Shown here piece after piece: positions 35,255-43,597 of a DNA stretch of 64,000 bases. The translations under genes and the position numbers were made by a program. Numbering within the stretch: position 1 is the first letter of the stretch; every line of letters begins with the position of its first letter. This DNA is from an uncultured Caulobacterales bacterium (GTDB taxonomy: Bacteria; Pseudomonadota; Alphaproteobacteria; Caulobacterales; Caulobacteraceae): assembly GCA_903858185.1 (NCBI GenBank), contig CAIOHT010000008.1:33931-97930 (forward strand). The letters run 5' to 3'. The notes beneath the pieces are model-generated. The model worked only from the letters and a program-made list of their open reading frames with translations. It was not told the origin of the DNA and made no database searches.

Positions 35255-35830
35255 TCACCGCAGGGTCGGAACCGCGAAGCCCTTCTCCGCCAGCCGCGCC
35301 CCCATCGCGTCCCGCCGGTCCGCCCAGTCCTCGGTCAGAAGGCCCAGTCCGAACACGTCAACCGCGACGCCGTCCTTGATGATGTGCCGGCGGAAACAGG
35401 CCTCGCGGACGAACCCGTGGCGCTCGTGCAGCGACCAGACGGCCTCGTTGCTGGCCAGCACCTCGCACCACAGCTTGCCCAGACCCTGCGGTCCGAACAC
35501 CTGCTCGATCATCCAGAACTCGACATAGCTGCCCAGACCCAGGCCGCGCGTCGACGGATCGGCCAGATAGTAGGCCCAGGCGCAGCGGCCATGCCTGCGG
35601 TCGATGTCGTAGAGGTTGGCGAGGCCCACCGGCCGGCCGTCCACCTCGATGATCCAGTAGCGCCGCCGGTCGTCGCCGGCGATGCCGGCGAACCAGCGGG
35701 CGTGCTCGTCCGGACTGATCACATGGTCGGTGTACATGTACGACCGGACTGCCTCGCTGTTGCGCCAGGCGTGGATGCGGCCGCTGTCGTCAGGCGTCAG
35801 GTCGCGCAGGGTGACGGTCGGGGCGGTCAT
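35255..35830 (-). CDS. PseH-like GNAT N-acetyltransferase
   Basis: A 191-aa GNAT protein. LRDLTPDDSGRIHAWRNSEAVRSYMYTD..ISPDEHARWF and YYLADPSTRGLGLGSYVEFWMIE are the PseH/FlmH pattern. PseH acetylates a UDP-diamino sugar on the way to pseudaminic acid, used on flagellin in Caulobacter and relatives. Start ATG 35830 overlaps the preceding cytidylyltransferase gene (ATGA), supporting a joint role in nonulosonate sugar synthesis. Other pathway genes (pseB, C, G, I) are not in the window. Confidence 0.8.
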   Translation of the reverse strand: MTAPTVTLRDLTPDDSGRIHAWRNSEAVRSYMYTDHVISPDEHARWFAGIAGDDRRRYWIIEVDGRPVGLANLYDIDRRHGRCAWAYYLADPSTRGLGLGSYVEFWMIEQVFGPQGLGKLWCEVLASNEAVWSLHERHGFVREACFRRHIIKDGVAVDVFGLGLLTEDWADRRDAMGARLAEKGFAVPTLR

Positions 35831-36546
35831 ACGCGTCGGTCTCCGCCGTAGTCTGCGAGGTCGGGCCGGCCAAGGACGAACCGGCGCACGGCGTCGGAGG
35901 TGAAGTTGCGGTTGCCGCGATAGAGGGCGTCGTAAACCGTGGCCATGAAGGCATAGTCGTCCGGCCGGTCGACGGTCCAGCGCACCTCGCCCTCGTCGGC
36001 CGGTTGGGAATGGAAGGCCAGGCGGTAGCGGTCCGGGTTGTTCCAGATGCCCCAGGTGACGTGTTCTCGCTCCTCCGGCGTCGTCGCTTCGGCGCCCGCC
36101 CGGCGCAGGACGTCGGCCCGCATCACCTCGATATCGAGGCCCTTGGGAAAGGTCCGGTGCGGCGGGGTGTTGCTGGTGTAGTCGGCGCCGGTCTCCAGGT
36201 GCGTCTCGATCGTCTCGTCGATGACATCAGGGTCTGCCAGCGGGCAGTCGGCGGTCAGGCGCACGACATGGTCAGCGGGGCCGTGCTCTTCCAGAGCGCC
36301 GAGAAACCGCGCCAGCACATCGTCCAGCGGCCCCCGGTGAACCTCGATCCCTTCGCGGCGCACGGCCTTCTCGATGGCGTCGTCGGCGGGGTTCAGGCTG
36401 GTCGCGACCACCAGCCTGTCGATCCGGCGCGCGCGGGCGACCCGCTCGATCTGACGCACGATCATCGGCGCCCCGGCCAGCGGCATAAGCACCTTGCCCG
36501 GCAAACGGGTGGAACTCATGCGGGCCTGGAGAATGGCGAGGATCAT
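35827..36546 (-). CDS. SpsF-like cytidylyltransferase/glycosyltransferase family protein
   Basis: A 239-aa nucleotidyltransferase-fold protein. ILAILQARMSSTRLPGKVLMPLAGAPMI is the nucleotide-binding start, with VVRLTADCPLADPDVID and TSNTPPHRTFPKGLDIE following. This is the spore-coat polysaccharide protein F family, often found in operons that make and activate nonulosonic acids. It would transfer CMP to such a sugar. ATG 36546 is the family start; upstream extension is not supported. Coupled to the PseH-like gene. Confidence 0.82.
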   Translation of the reverse strand: MILAILQARMSSTRLPGKVLMPLAGAPMIVRQIERVARARRIDRLVVATSLNPADDAIEKAVRREGIEVHRGPLDDVLARFLGALEEHGPADHVVRLTADCPLADPDVIDETIETHLETGADYTSNTPPHRTFPKGLDIEVMRADVLRRAGAEATTPEEREHVTWGIWNNPDRYRLAFHSQPADEGEVRWTVDRPDDYAFMATVYDALYRGNRNFTSDAVRRFVLGRPDLADYGGDRRV

Positions 36547-36593
36547 GGAGGGTCCCGTGGCGCGACTCACCAGTTGTAGCGCAGCCGCCGTGA

Positions 36594-37097
36594 CTATGCG
36601 CCGTTGGGATCGCCGACCGGGCGGTAGCGGATGAAGCAGAGCGCCGGCTCGTCGCCCATCTGCGGCAGGCTTGTCAGGGCCAGATAGTTGCCCTGGCCGA
36701 TATCCGCCCACTCCAGCACCGTCAGGGTGAAGTTGTACAGCTTGCTGCTCTTGTCCCGCGGCGCTCCGTGCCGCGTCCTGAGCAGCGACGTGAGGCGCTC
36801 GCAGTCATCGGGGTTCTTCAGGCTCAGCCGGACCACGTGCAGCGCCTTGCCCTCGGCGTCGAAGTAGAACTCGCCCCGGAAATCGAAATCATCCTGGCGA
36901 AGGTCGCCAGCGGCCATCAGCCACCAGTTGTTGACCCGGTCGTTGGCGGTTCCCGATGCAATCTTGACCCGGCCGCCCGAGCCCCGGATCACGTCCTTTG
37001 CGGACATGTCCCAGGTCGTCCAGTTCCACGCCGCCAGCGCGGGAGCGGGCAGCGACGCCATCACAAGCGCGACCGCGAGCGTCAGAATCCGGACCAT
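36594..37097 (-). CDS. Secreted protein, paralog 1 of a tandem pair
   Basis: A 167-aa protein of unknown family with a signal peptide (cleavage after ALA, about residue 22). Mature segments WNWTTWDMSAKDVIRGSGG, FYFDAEGKALHVVRLSL and CFIRYRPVGD recur in the neighbour at 37191-37685. Two conserved cysteines (DDCERL and ALCFIRY) suggest one disulfide. It would be periplasmic or released. The gap to its paralog is 93 bases, same strand, so co-transcription is likely. No catalytic motif. Confidence 0.8.
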   Translation of the reverse strand: MVRILTLAVALVMASLPAPALAAWNWTTWDMSAKDVIRGSGGRVKIASGTANDRVNNWWLMAAGDLRQDDFDFRGEFYFDAEGKALHVVRLSLKNPDDCERLTSLLRTRHGAPRDKSSKLYNFTLTVLEWADIGQGNYLALTSLPQMGDEPALCFIRYRPVGDPNGA

Positions 37098-37190
37098 CTC
37101 GTTCTCCAGCTCGCCCCGCCCCCGGGGCCGTACGGGCTGACGATGCCGTTAGCGGCGCCCGGGAACAAGTCCGACAGCATCCGCGGGGGT

Positions 37191-37685
37191 TCAGTTTTCC
37201 CCGCTGCTGTCGTCGACCGGGCGGTAACGGACAAAGCAGATGCCGTCGGCATCGCCGATCTTCAGTCCGGTGACGCCGACGTAGTTGCCGCGACCGTCAT
37301 TCTTCCATTCCAGATAGGAGCCGGGTGAGTCCGGCGCGCCCAACTCCCGCCGCACGGCCCGTTTGAGCCTGTCGCAGTCGGCGAAGTCGATGACCGACAG
37401 GCGAATGACCTTCAGCGACTGCCCGGCCGGGTCGAAATAGAACTGGGCGTTCAGCCGGATACCATAGCGATCGATCTCGCCGGTGGCCTTGAGGTCGTAG
37501 CCGTGCACGCGCTGGCCTGGCCGCCCCTCCACCCGGCCAATGGCGCCGTCGGAGCCGGCGATCACGCCGTCGACGGTCATGCCCCAGCGCGTCCACTCCC
37601 AGTCCGCGTGCGCAACCGCCGGCGCGGCCAGGGCGATGACGGCCGCGAGGACGGCGGCGTGGCGGCGGAACAGGGAAGGTGACAT
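37191..37685 (-). CDS. Secreted protein, paralog 2 of a tandem pair
   Basis: A 164-aa protein with a signal peptide ending AHA near residue 27. It shares with the gene at 36594-37097 the order WEWTRWGMTVDGVIAGSDG, FYFDPAGQSLKVIRLSV, CDRL, GAPDS, NDGRGNYVGVTGL and CFVRYRPVDD. Both have the two Cys at equivalent places. The pair looks like a tandem duplication that has diverged strongly in the middle. Function unknown. Confidence 0.8.
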   Translation of the reverse strand: MSPSLFRRHAAVLAAVIALAAPAVAHADWEWTRWGMTVDGVIAGSDGAIGRVEGRPGQRVHGYDLKATGEIDRYGIRLNAQFYFDPAGQSLKVIRLSVIDFADCDRLKRAVRRELGAPDSPGSYLEWKNDGRGNYVGVTGLKIGDADGICFVRYRPVDDSSGEN

Positions 37686-37767
37686 TGGCGTCTCTGGGGC
37701 GTCTCGGGCGTCAGGGGATTTTCATCCTGGCCTGCCCGGACCCGGGCCGCGCCCCGAATAAAGGGGG

Positions 37768-38760
37768 TCAGCCCGCCTTCGCCGCGCCCATCCGTGCGAG
37801 AATTTCCTTCGCCGCGCGGTCCGTCTCGGCCAGGGGCTCATAGCTCCAGCCGTGGAACGCGCCGCCGAACGGTCGCGCCGCGCCGTGGCGTTCCAGTTCT
37901 TCATGGAACAGCCGGAACTTCAGGCTCTGGCCGTCCATCTTCAGGATGAACACCGGCTTGCCGGTCCCGGCCGCCTCGGTGGCCATGTTGGCCGAGTCCT
38001 CGGTGACCAGGATGTAGTCAGCGCCGGCGAGGAAGGCGAAGTAGGGATTGTCGCCCTCGTTGTCCCAGATGATTCCGGGCAGGTGCTTTAACCGCGCGGT
38101 CAGCAGCGCCCGCGCCTGGGGCGGGGTCCGCCGCGAGAAGCTCATCAGCAGGGACCCGCCCTCCTGTTCGAGCGGCAGCTGGATCTCGTGGGCGATGGCG
38201 GCGGCCCGTTCCGGCGAGAGGTCGAAGGCCTTGGATCGACCGCCGATCAACACCGCGGCGCGCGGGTGGGGCAGGGGATCGATCGTGGCGGCGAACCGCT
38301 TGTACTCGTCCGTCAGCTTCTTCGGGGTTACCCGGTGCGGCGCGCCGATGATCGAGACGATATTGTCGCCCTTCAGCCGGTCATGGTTGGGCGGCACGAC
38401 CAGGTCGAACAGCCCGGCCGGCGCCCGCGGGTCCTGGATCTGGACCACAAAGGTCTTGCCGCCGGTCCAGCGGCGCATGCGGATAGCCAGCGGCAGGGTC
38501 GCGCGTCCGGCGGCGACCAGCAGGTCAGGCCAGGGGGCCTCGAATTCACTCTCCGGCGTCAGCCAGCGGCGGGGAAACAGGTTCAGCCACCAGGGCAGGC
38601 GGCCGATGCGGCCGGTCCAGCCGATCCGCTTGACGATCACCTTCGCCTTGCGATGCCGTGCGACGGCTTCCGCCAGACCGACGGCCTGCGCCTCGATGCC
38701 GGCGCGCCCGTCGGACAGGGCCCAGATCGTCAGAGGAGGTTCTGCGGGGAGTTTCGCCAC
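37768..38760 (-). CDS. ELM1-family (mitochondrial fission ELM1-like) protein
   Basis: A 330-aa protein of the ELM1/DUF1022 family. IWALSDGRAGIEAQAVGLAEAV, VVQIQDPRAPAGLFDLVVPPNHD, VLIGGRSKAFDL and YILVTEDSANMATEAAGTGKPVFI are characteristic. The fold is glycosyltransferase-like (GT-B), and a role in envelope sugar transfer has been suggested for bacterial members; plant ELM1 acts in mitochondrial division. Start GTG 38760. It is the last gene before a REP-like element separating it from greA. Confidence 0.85.
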   Translation of the reverse strand: MAKLPAEPPLTIWALSDGRAGIEAQAVGLAEAVARHRKAKVIVKRIGWTGRIGRLPWWLNLFPRRWLTPESEFEAPWPDLLVAAGRATLPLAIRMRRWTGGKTFVVQIQDPRAPAGLFDLVVPPNHDRLKGDNIVSIIGAPHRVTPKKLTDEYKRFAATIDPLPHPRAAVLIGGRSKAFDLSPERAAAIAHEIQLPLEQEGGSLLMSFSRRTPPQARALLTARLKHLPGIIWDNEGDNPYFAFLAGADYILVTEDSANMATEAAGTGKPVFILKMDGQSLKFRLFHEELERHGAARPFGGAFHGWSYEPLAETDRAAKEILARMGAAKAG

Positions 38761-38773
38761 GTCGCCCTAAATT

Positions 38774-38860
38774 CCGTCATGGCCCGGCTTGTCCGGGCCA
38801 CCCATGAACACCGTCAGACTCGAACGTGCCTGGGTCCCCGCACAAGCGCGGGGATGACGG
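38774..38860. repeat. REP-like paired hairpins
   Basis: CCGTCATGGCCCGGCTTGTCCGGGCCACCCA and, inverted, the CCGTCATCCCCGCGCTTGTGCGGGGACCCA form are quoted here in outline. Both arms start CCGTCAT and end ACCCA, and each holds a hairpin whose stem differs but still pairs (GGCCCGG/CCGGGCC against CCCCGC/GCGGGG). The element occupies the ELM1-greA gap. Confidence 0.85.
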
Positions 38861-38881
38861 CGGGAAAATGGCGGAGCGGGT

Positions 38882-39355
38882 CTAGACCCACTCGACCTTG
38901 AGGATTTCGTAGGCCTTGACGCCGCCCGGGGTGTTCACCTCGACGACCTCGCCCACTTCCTTGCCGATCATCGCGCGCGACAGCGGCGAGGACAGCGAGA
39001 TGCGGCCCTGCTTCACGTCGGCTTCGTGCTCGCCGACGATCTGGTAGCGGCCTTCGTCCTCGGTGTCCTCGTCGACCACGGTGACGGTGGCGCCGAACTT
39101 GACCTGCGAACCGGAGAGCTTGGAGACGTCGATGATCTGCGCGCGCGCGATCTTGTCCTCGATCTCGGCGATGCGGCCTTCGATCCAGCCCTGACGTTCC
39201 TTGGCCGCGTGGTACTCGGCGTTCTCGCTGAGGTCGCCGTGCGCACGCGCTTCGGAGATGGCCGCGATCACGCTCGGCCGCTCCAGCGTCTTCAAACGCT
39301 TAAGTTCTTCGTCGAGGGACGTATATCCCCCGGCGGTCATCGGCACTTTTTCCAT
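38882..39355 (-). CDS. greA: Transcription elongation factor GreA
   Basis: A 157-aa GreA. The N-terminal coiled coil (residues 1-75; [43 protein letters not shown] with the tip acidic residues) and the C-terminal FKBP-like domain ([24 protein letters not shown]) are complete. It rescues backtracked RNA polymerase by stimulating transcript cleavage. The start may be at M1 or at M6; both keep the coiled coil. The 244-base upstream gap (39356-39599) should hold its promoter, but no clear site was seen. Confidence 0.97.
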   Translation of the reverse strand: MEKVPMTAGGYTSLDEELKRLKTLERPSVIAAISEARAHGDLSENAEYHAAKERQGWIEGRIAEIEDKIARAQIIDVSKLSGSQVKFGATVTVVDEDTEDEGRYQIVGEHEADVKQGRISLSSPLSRAMIGKEVGEVVEVNTPGGVKAYEILKVEWV

Positions 39356-39599
39356 TCGGAGATTAGCTCGGGTTCGCCCTGGGGAGGTGTTGATAGCCGG
39401 CCGCGGGCGCAGACGTCCGGGGGCGTCAAGACTAGTCCGGCGGGTCCGGAATTACAAGTGATTTGCTGCGATGCAGCGGAGTCGCGCGATGCTGGTCGAA
39501 AGAATTTGGCGCTTCCATCGGAGTAAGTCCGGGTCTTCGCCACCGCGCGGCGAGATCAGGCCCTGTTTCGGGCGCCGTCGCGATCTGATGAGCCCCGGC

Positions 39600-40172
39600 C
39601 TAGGCCTGGCGTCCGAACGGGTCGCCGCTGTCACGGTTCCAGGACAGCGTGGCCGCCTCGTCGAGCTGGGGAATCCGTTCGGGCGCCAGGTCGTCGGAGT
39701 CGACGGCGCCGACGAGCATCTGCATCAGCGTCTGCACCAGCACCGCCATCACCAGCCATGTGCCCGCCGCGACCGCCAGCGGCAGATAGCCGGCGGCCAT
39801 CTTCAGCGCGCCGTCGCCTGTTGTCAGCAGGAGGTCACGGCCAAGGCCCATCGCCACGAAGAGGGCGAAGAAGCTCAGCTCGCCGGCGGCGCCCCAGTTG
39901 CGGATCATCCGCCATCCGATCAGCCCCAGACCCGCGCCGAACCAGAACACCACCGGCGCATAGGTGACGACCGGCGCGTAGGGTGTATCGCCGAAGGTCC
40001 ACCAGTCGAAGTGATAGGCGACCATGTCGATTCCGAAGCGGAAGCCGGCGGCGGTCAATCCCCCCAGAAGGGCCGCCGCCGTCCGCCAGTAACCGGCGCG
40101 CGTGATCCAGGCGCTGAGCAGAAACAACAGGCCTGAAAACAGTGACGCGGCGACGATGATCATCGAGACCAT
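39600..40172 (-). CDS. Hypothetical multi-helix membrane protein
   Basis: A 190-aa protein with about five transmembrane helices in residues 3-150 and a soluble, acidic C-terminal tail of about 35 residues (VDSDDLAPERIPQLDEAA). No family recognised with confidence. It lies between greA and the EamA transporter and is divergent from the latter. Conserved-looking aromatic stretches (DMVAYHFDWWTFGDTPYAPV) may line a pocket. Confidence 0.7.
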   Translation of the reverse strand: MVSMIIVAASLFSGLLFLLSAWITRAGYWRTAAALLGGLTAAGFRFGIDMVAYHFDWWTFGDTPYAPVVTYAPVVFWFGAGLGLIGWRMIRNWGAAGELSFFALFVAMGLGRDLLLTTGDGALKMAAGYLPLAVAAGTWLVMAVLVQTLMQMLVGAVDSDDLAPERIPQLDEAATLSWNRDSGDPFGRQA

Positions 40173-40306
40173 GGCGGTATCTCCCCGACGACACGCTAGG
40201 CCTGCACCCTGACACCCGCATGGGCCTTCATCCGCCGGATGAGTCTTGTGGTTAACCGTTCTGGCGGGAGTTGCGCGCCGCGGGGTAAGCCTGTCAGGGC
40301 TTGGAC

Positions 40307-41140
40307 ATGACCGCCGCCCAGACCGCCGCGCTGATGATGATTGCCTCGGGTGCGACCCATGCCGTGGTCAACGCCATCCTCAAGGCCGGCAAGGACAAGA
40401 TGTCGAGCCGGGCGCTGATTGACGGCTTTTCGGCTCTGCTCGTCCTGCCCGCGGCCTTCATCGTCCCGTTGCCCCATGGCGCCTGGGGCTGGCTGGCAGG
40501 CAGCTGGGCAACGCACCTGGTCTATCTTTTCTGCCTGATCAAGGCGTTCGAGCGGGCCGACATGTCGATGGCCTATCCGATCTCGCGCGGCGTCGCGCCG
40601 GCGCTCGCTGCGGTCGTCGCCGTCAGTCTGTTCGCCGAGCCGATCACGGTGCTGGTCGCCTGCGGCATCGGGCTGATCTCCTGCGGCGTGATGGCGGTCG
40701 GCTTGGGACGCCACGTCGACCGCCGCGCGCTCGGCTGGGCCGTCGCGACCGGGGTCAGCATTGCCCTCTACACGGTGATCGACGCCCAGGGCGTGCGGGC
40801 GGCGCCCTCGGCGTTCAGTTACATCGTCTGGGTCTATCTTTGCCTCGGCGGCGGGATCGGCCTGCTGTTCGCCCTCTGGCGTGGACCGCGCTTTCTGCTG
40901 GCGGTGCGTGAAGAGTGGAAGCCCGGTCTGATCGCCGGGGCCCTGAGCATCGTCACCTATGGCCTGGCCCTGTGGGCCTACCGGCTGGGCGACACCCCCC
41001 GGCTGGCGGCCCTGCGCGAGACCTCGATCCTGTTCGGCGTGGCGATCGCATTCTTCTTCCTGCGCGAAACCCTGACGCGCGGCCGCATCCTCGGAACCCT
41101 CGCCATCGCCAGCGGCGCGGCGCTGCTGCTGTTGGGATAG
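40307..41140 (+). CDS. EamA/DMT-family transporter
   Basis: A 277-aa membrane protein with ten predicted helices in two repeated EamA halves. AFERADMSMAYPISRGVAPALAAV closes the first half and LRETSILFGVAIAFFFLRETLTRGRILGTLAI the second; both are typical drug/metabolite transporter patterns. It probably exports or exchanges a small metabolite. ATG 40307 is preferred to TTG 40301. Substrate unknown. Confidence 0.88.
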   Translation: MTAAQTAALMMIASGATHAVVNAILKAGKDKMSSRALIDGFSALLVLPAAFIVPLPHGAWGWLAGSWATHLVYLFCLIKAFERADMSMAYPISRGVAPALAAVVAVSLFAEPITVLVACGIGLISCGVMAVGLGRHVDRRALGWAVATGVSIALYTVIDAQGVRAAPSAFSYIVWVYLCLGGGIGLLFALWRGPRFLLAVREEWKPGLIAGALSIVTYGLALWAYRLGDTPRLAALRETSILFGVAIAFFFLRETLTRGRILGTLAIASGAALLLLG

Positions 41141-41194
41141 GACGCCGGACTTCATGTCCTGTCCCCGCACGCATGACGTTGGTAGAAGGCGCTC

Positions 41195-41716
41195 ATGAGC
41201 GAGATCATCATCCGCACCTGCACGACCGGCGACGCTGCCCGGCTCTCCGTCGTGGCCGCGGCGACCTTCATCGAGACCTACGCCGGCATCGTCGATGGCG
41301 ATGACCTGATCGCCCACTGCCACAGCACCCACGCGCCGGAGGCTTACGCCGGCCTGCTGGCCGATCCGTCCCGGCGGCTGTTCCTGGCGGTGATGGAGCC
41401 GGGCGATGCACCGGTCGGCTTCCTGCTGATGGGGGAACCCGACCTGCCGGTCGAGACAGGGCCGGACGATATGGAGCTGACCCGCATCTACGCCCTGCAC
41501 CGGTTCCACGGCCAGGGGCTCGGCGCCAGGCTGATGCAGACGGCCATCGACACCGCGCGGGCGGCCGGCAAGCGCCGGCTGCTGCTGGCGGTCTACAGCC
41601 GCAACGACCGGGCCAACGCCTTCTACCGCAAGTCAGGCTTTCGAAAGGTCGGCGAGCGCCTGTTCCATGTCGGCGTCAACGACTACCAGGACTGGGTGCT
41701 GGCGCTCGATCTCTAG
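41195..41716 (+). CDS. GNAT family N-acetyltransferase
   Basis: A 173-aa acetyltransferase. The acetyl-CoA-binding motif A is ELTRIYALHRFHGQGLGARLMQTAI, and the C-terminal NDRANAFYRKSGFRKVGE is typical of GNAT motif B. The N-terminal TFIETYAGIV segment resembles polyamine or peptide N-acetyltransferases of the PaiA type. Substrate unknown. Its TAG stop overlaps the stop of the convergent acyltransferase within CTAG. Confidence 0.87.
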   Translation: MSEIIIRTCTTGDAARLSVVAAATFIETYAGIVDGDDLIAHCHSTHAPEAYAGLLADPSRRLFLAVMEPGDAPVGFLLMGEPDLPVETGPDDMELTRIYALHRFHGQGLGARLMQTAIDTARAAGKRRLLLAVYSRNDRANAFYRKSGFRKVGERLFHVGVNDYQDWVLALDL

Positions 41717-43569
41717 GGCTTCGCCGGGAACAGGCCGCGCTCGCGCATCCGCGCCGCGAGAAACCGCGAGCCTTCCGGCGTCAGATGACCGTAGTCCCAC
41801 TGCAGCGGCGTGGTCGGATCGACCAGCATGGTGCAGTCCTTCTCGTCGCAGAGCAGGTCGTAGAGCGAGACATAGCGCACGCCCTTTTCCGCGGTCAGCT
41901 TGCGCAGGTCCCGGTCCACCGTCGCCGGCCAGGGCAGTCGTCGCCGCGCTGGCAGGCCGGGGTCGTTGAAGCGCCAGGACAGGATCAGCAGCCGGGTCAG
42001 GTCGTCACTGTACTGCGGGATCGGCCCGATCAGGATCACGGGAATGGCGCGGGCCTGGAACCAGGCGAGCGTCTCGGCCAGACGGGGCAGATCCTTCTCC
42101 CACCAGCGACCCGCCAGGATCACCCCGTCGGGGCGATTGTTGATCAGCAGGTCGCCGTAGACCAGCTGCGCCATCCGTGTGCAGACGTCCCGCTCGACCG
42201 GGTCTTTCGTCAGGGTGATCTCGCAGCCCGACGAGGTCACCTGCATGATGTTGACGTCGGGGTTGGCCGCGTTGAGGCCTGACCACAGGTGTGCGGCGTG
42301 GCTGTCGCCGACCAGCAGCCAGTCCGGCCTGTCCGGATCGCGCCGGTTACAGAGATCGCGGCGGTAATCCTTCGCGTCGAAGCGATGGGAGATGAAACAG
42401 GTCCCGTCGCGATAGCTGCCCCGTGACCGCTCGAGCCGGGAATCGGCCATCGCCAGCGACCGGGCGTCAAACCGCGCCGGGAACCCCTTGGCCAGCACGA
42501 TCCCGCCCGCGACCAGCCCCAGAACAGCGATGGCCGCACCGCCGGCGGCGAAGACCTGGCGACGGGTCAGGAAGGCGCTGCTCCGGAACGGCCGCTCGAC
42601 ATAGCGCAGCGACAGGGCCGCCAGCAGGATCGACGCCAGCACCGTGATCGCCGCAGGCCAGGCGCCGGGCAGGACGAACCGCTGGAACGTCAGCAGTGGC
42701 CAGTGCCAGAGGTACAGCGAATAGGAGAGCAGGCCGATCCAGACCATGGGCCGGGTGGCCAGCAGGCGTCCGGCGATCCCGCCTTCTCCCGCCGCGATTA
42801 CCAGAACCGCGCCGAGTACCGGAACCAGGGCCGCGGCGCCCGGCCAGTCGGTGTCCTTCGTGAACAGGAGACAGGCGGCGAGGATCAGGCCCAGGCCCGT
42901 GACCCCCGCAGCATGTTGCAGCGACGGGCGGCGGATCACCGGCTTCCACAGGGCGAGAAGCACGCCCGCCAGCAACTCCCACGCCCGCGAGAAGGGCAGG
43001 TAGAAGGCGGCCTCCGCGTGTCCCACGGTCTGCCAGATGCCGAAGCCCAGCGACAGCACGGCCAGGACGCCCAGCACGGTCCGAACGCGGCCGGCGGCGT
43101 ACCGGGCGGCAGCCAGCATCAGCAGCGGGAAGACGAGGTAGAACTGCTCCTCCACCGCCAGCGACCAGGTGTGCAGCAGCGGCCGGAACAGGTCCTCCCC
43201 GCCGAAATAGTCGCTGGTCTGCCAGAAGAAGACGTTGGACAGCGAGACCAGCGCCGCGCCCATCGACTGGCCGTACTGGACGAATTCCCGGGGCAACAGC
43301 AGCCAGGCGGCCATGACGGTGGTCACCGCCAACACGACCATAAGCGAGGGGAAGATGCGCCGGATGCGCCGCTCCCAGAACCAGCCCAAAGAGAAATCGC
43401 CCTGGGCCTGCCGTTCTGCGACCACGCCGCCGATCAGGAATCCGGAGATGACGAAGAACACGTCGACGCCGGCGAATCCGCCCGTCAGCCAGGGTATGCC
43501 CGCATGAAAGCCCACCACGGCCAGCACCGCGACCGCGCGCAGTCCGTCGACATCCGCCCTGTACTTCAT
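41713..43569 (-). CDS. OafA/YrhL-type acyltransferase with C-terminal SGNH domain (second copy)
   Basis: A 618-aa protein with the same architecture as the one at 24577-26451. Acyltransferase-3 membrane domain (YRADVDGLRAVAVLAVVGFHAG, GFAGVDVFFVISGFLIGG, RRIRRIFPSLM, HTWSLAVEEQFYLVFPLL), then SGNH domain (LLVGDSHAAHLWSG; DYGHLTPEGS). A surface-glycan O-acetylation role is expected. It shares a stop-codon overlap with the GNAT gene. Two such genes 17 kb apart suggest modification of two different surface sugars. Confidence 0.92.
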   Translation of the reverse strand: MKYRADVDGLRAVAVLAVVGFHAGIPWLTGGFAGVDVFFVISGFLIGGVVAERQAQGDFSLGWFWERRIRRIFPSLMVVLAVTTVMAAWLLLPREFVQYGQSMGAALVSLSNVFFWQTSDYFGGEDLFRPLLHTWSLAVEEQFYLVFPLLMLAAARYAAGRVRTVLGVLAVLSLGFGIWQTVGHAEAAFYLPFSRAWELLAGVLLALWKPVIRRPSLQHAAGVTGLGLILAACLLFTKDTDWPGAAALVPVLGAVLVIAAGEGGIAGRLLATRPMVWIGLLSYSLYLWHWPLLTFQRFVLPGAWPAAITVLASILLAALSLRYVERPFRSSAFLTRRQVFAAGGAAIAVLGLVAGGIVLAKGFPARFDARSLAMADSRLERSRGSYRDGTCFISHRFDAKDYRRDLCNRRDPDRPDWLLVGDSHAAHLWSGLNAANPDVNIMQVTSSGCEITLTKDPVERDVCTRMAQLVYGDLLINNRPDGVILAGRWWEKDLPRLAETLAWFQARAIPVILIGPIPQYSDDLTRLLILSWRFNDPGLPARRRLPWPATVDRDLRKLTAEKGVRYVSLYDLLCDEKDCTMLVDPTTPLQWDYGHLTPEGSRFLAARMRERGLFPAKP

Positions 43570-43597
43570 GCGCCCCCGGCCCTGTAAGCGGCGGCGT

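Noticed and set aside
39356-39599. Small RNA or tRNA gene in the space upstream of greA
   Set aside because: No cloverleaf, no conserved small-RNA signature and no clear promoter-terminator pair was found.
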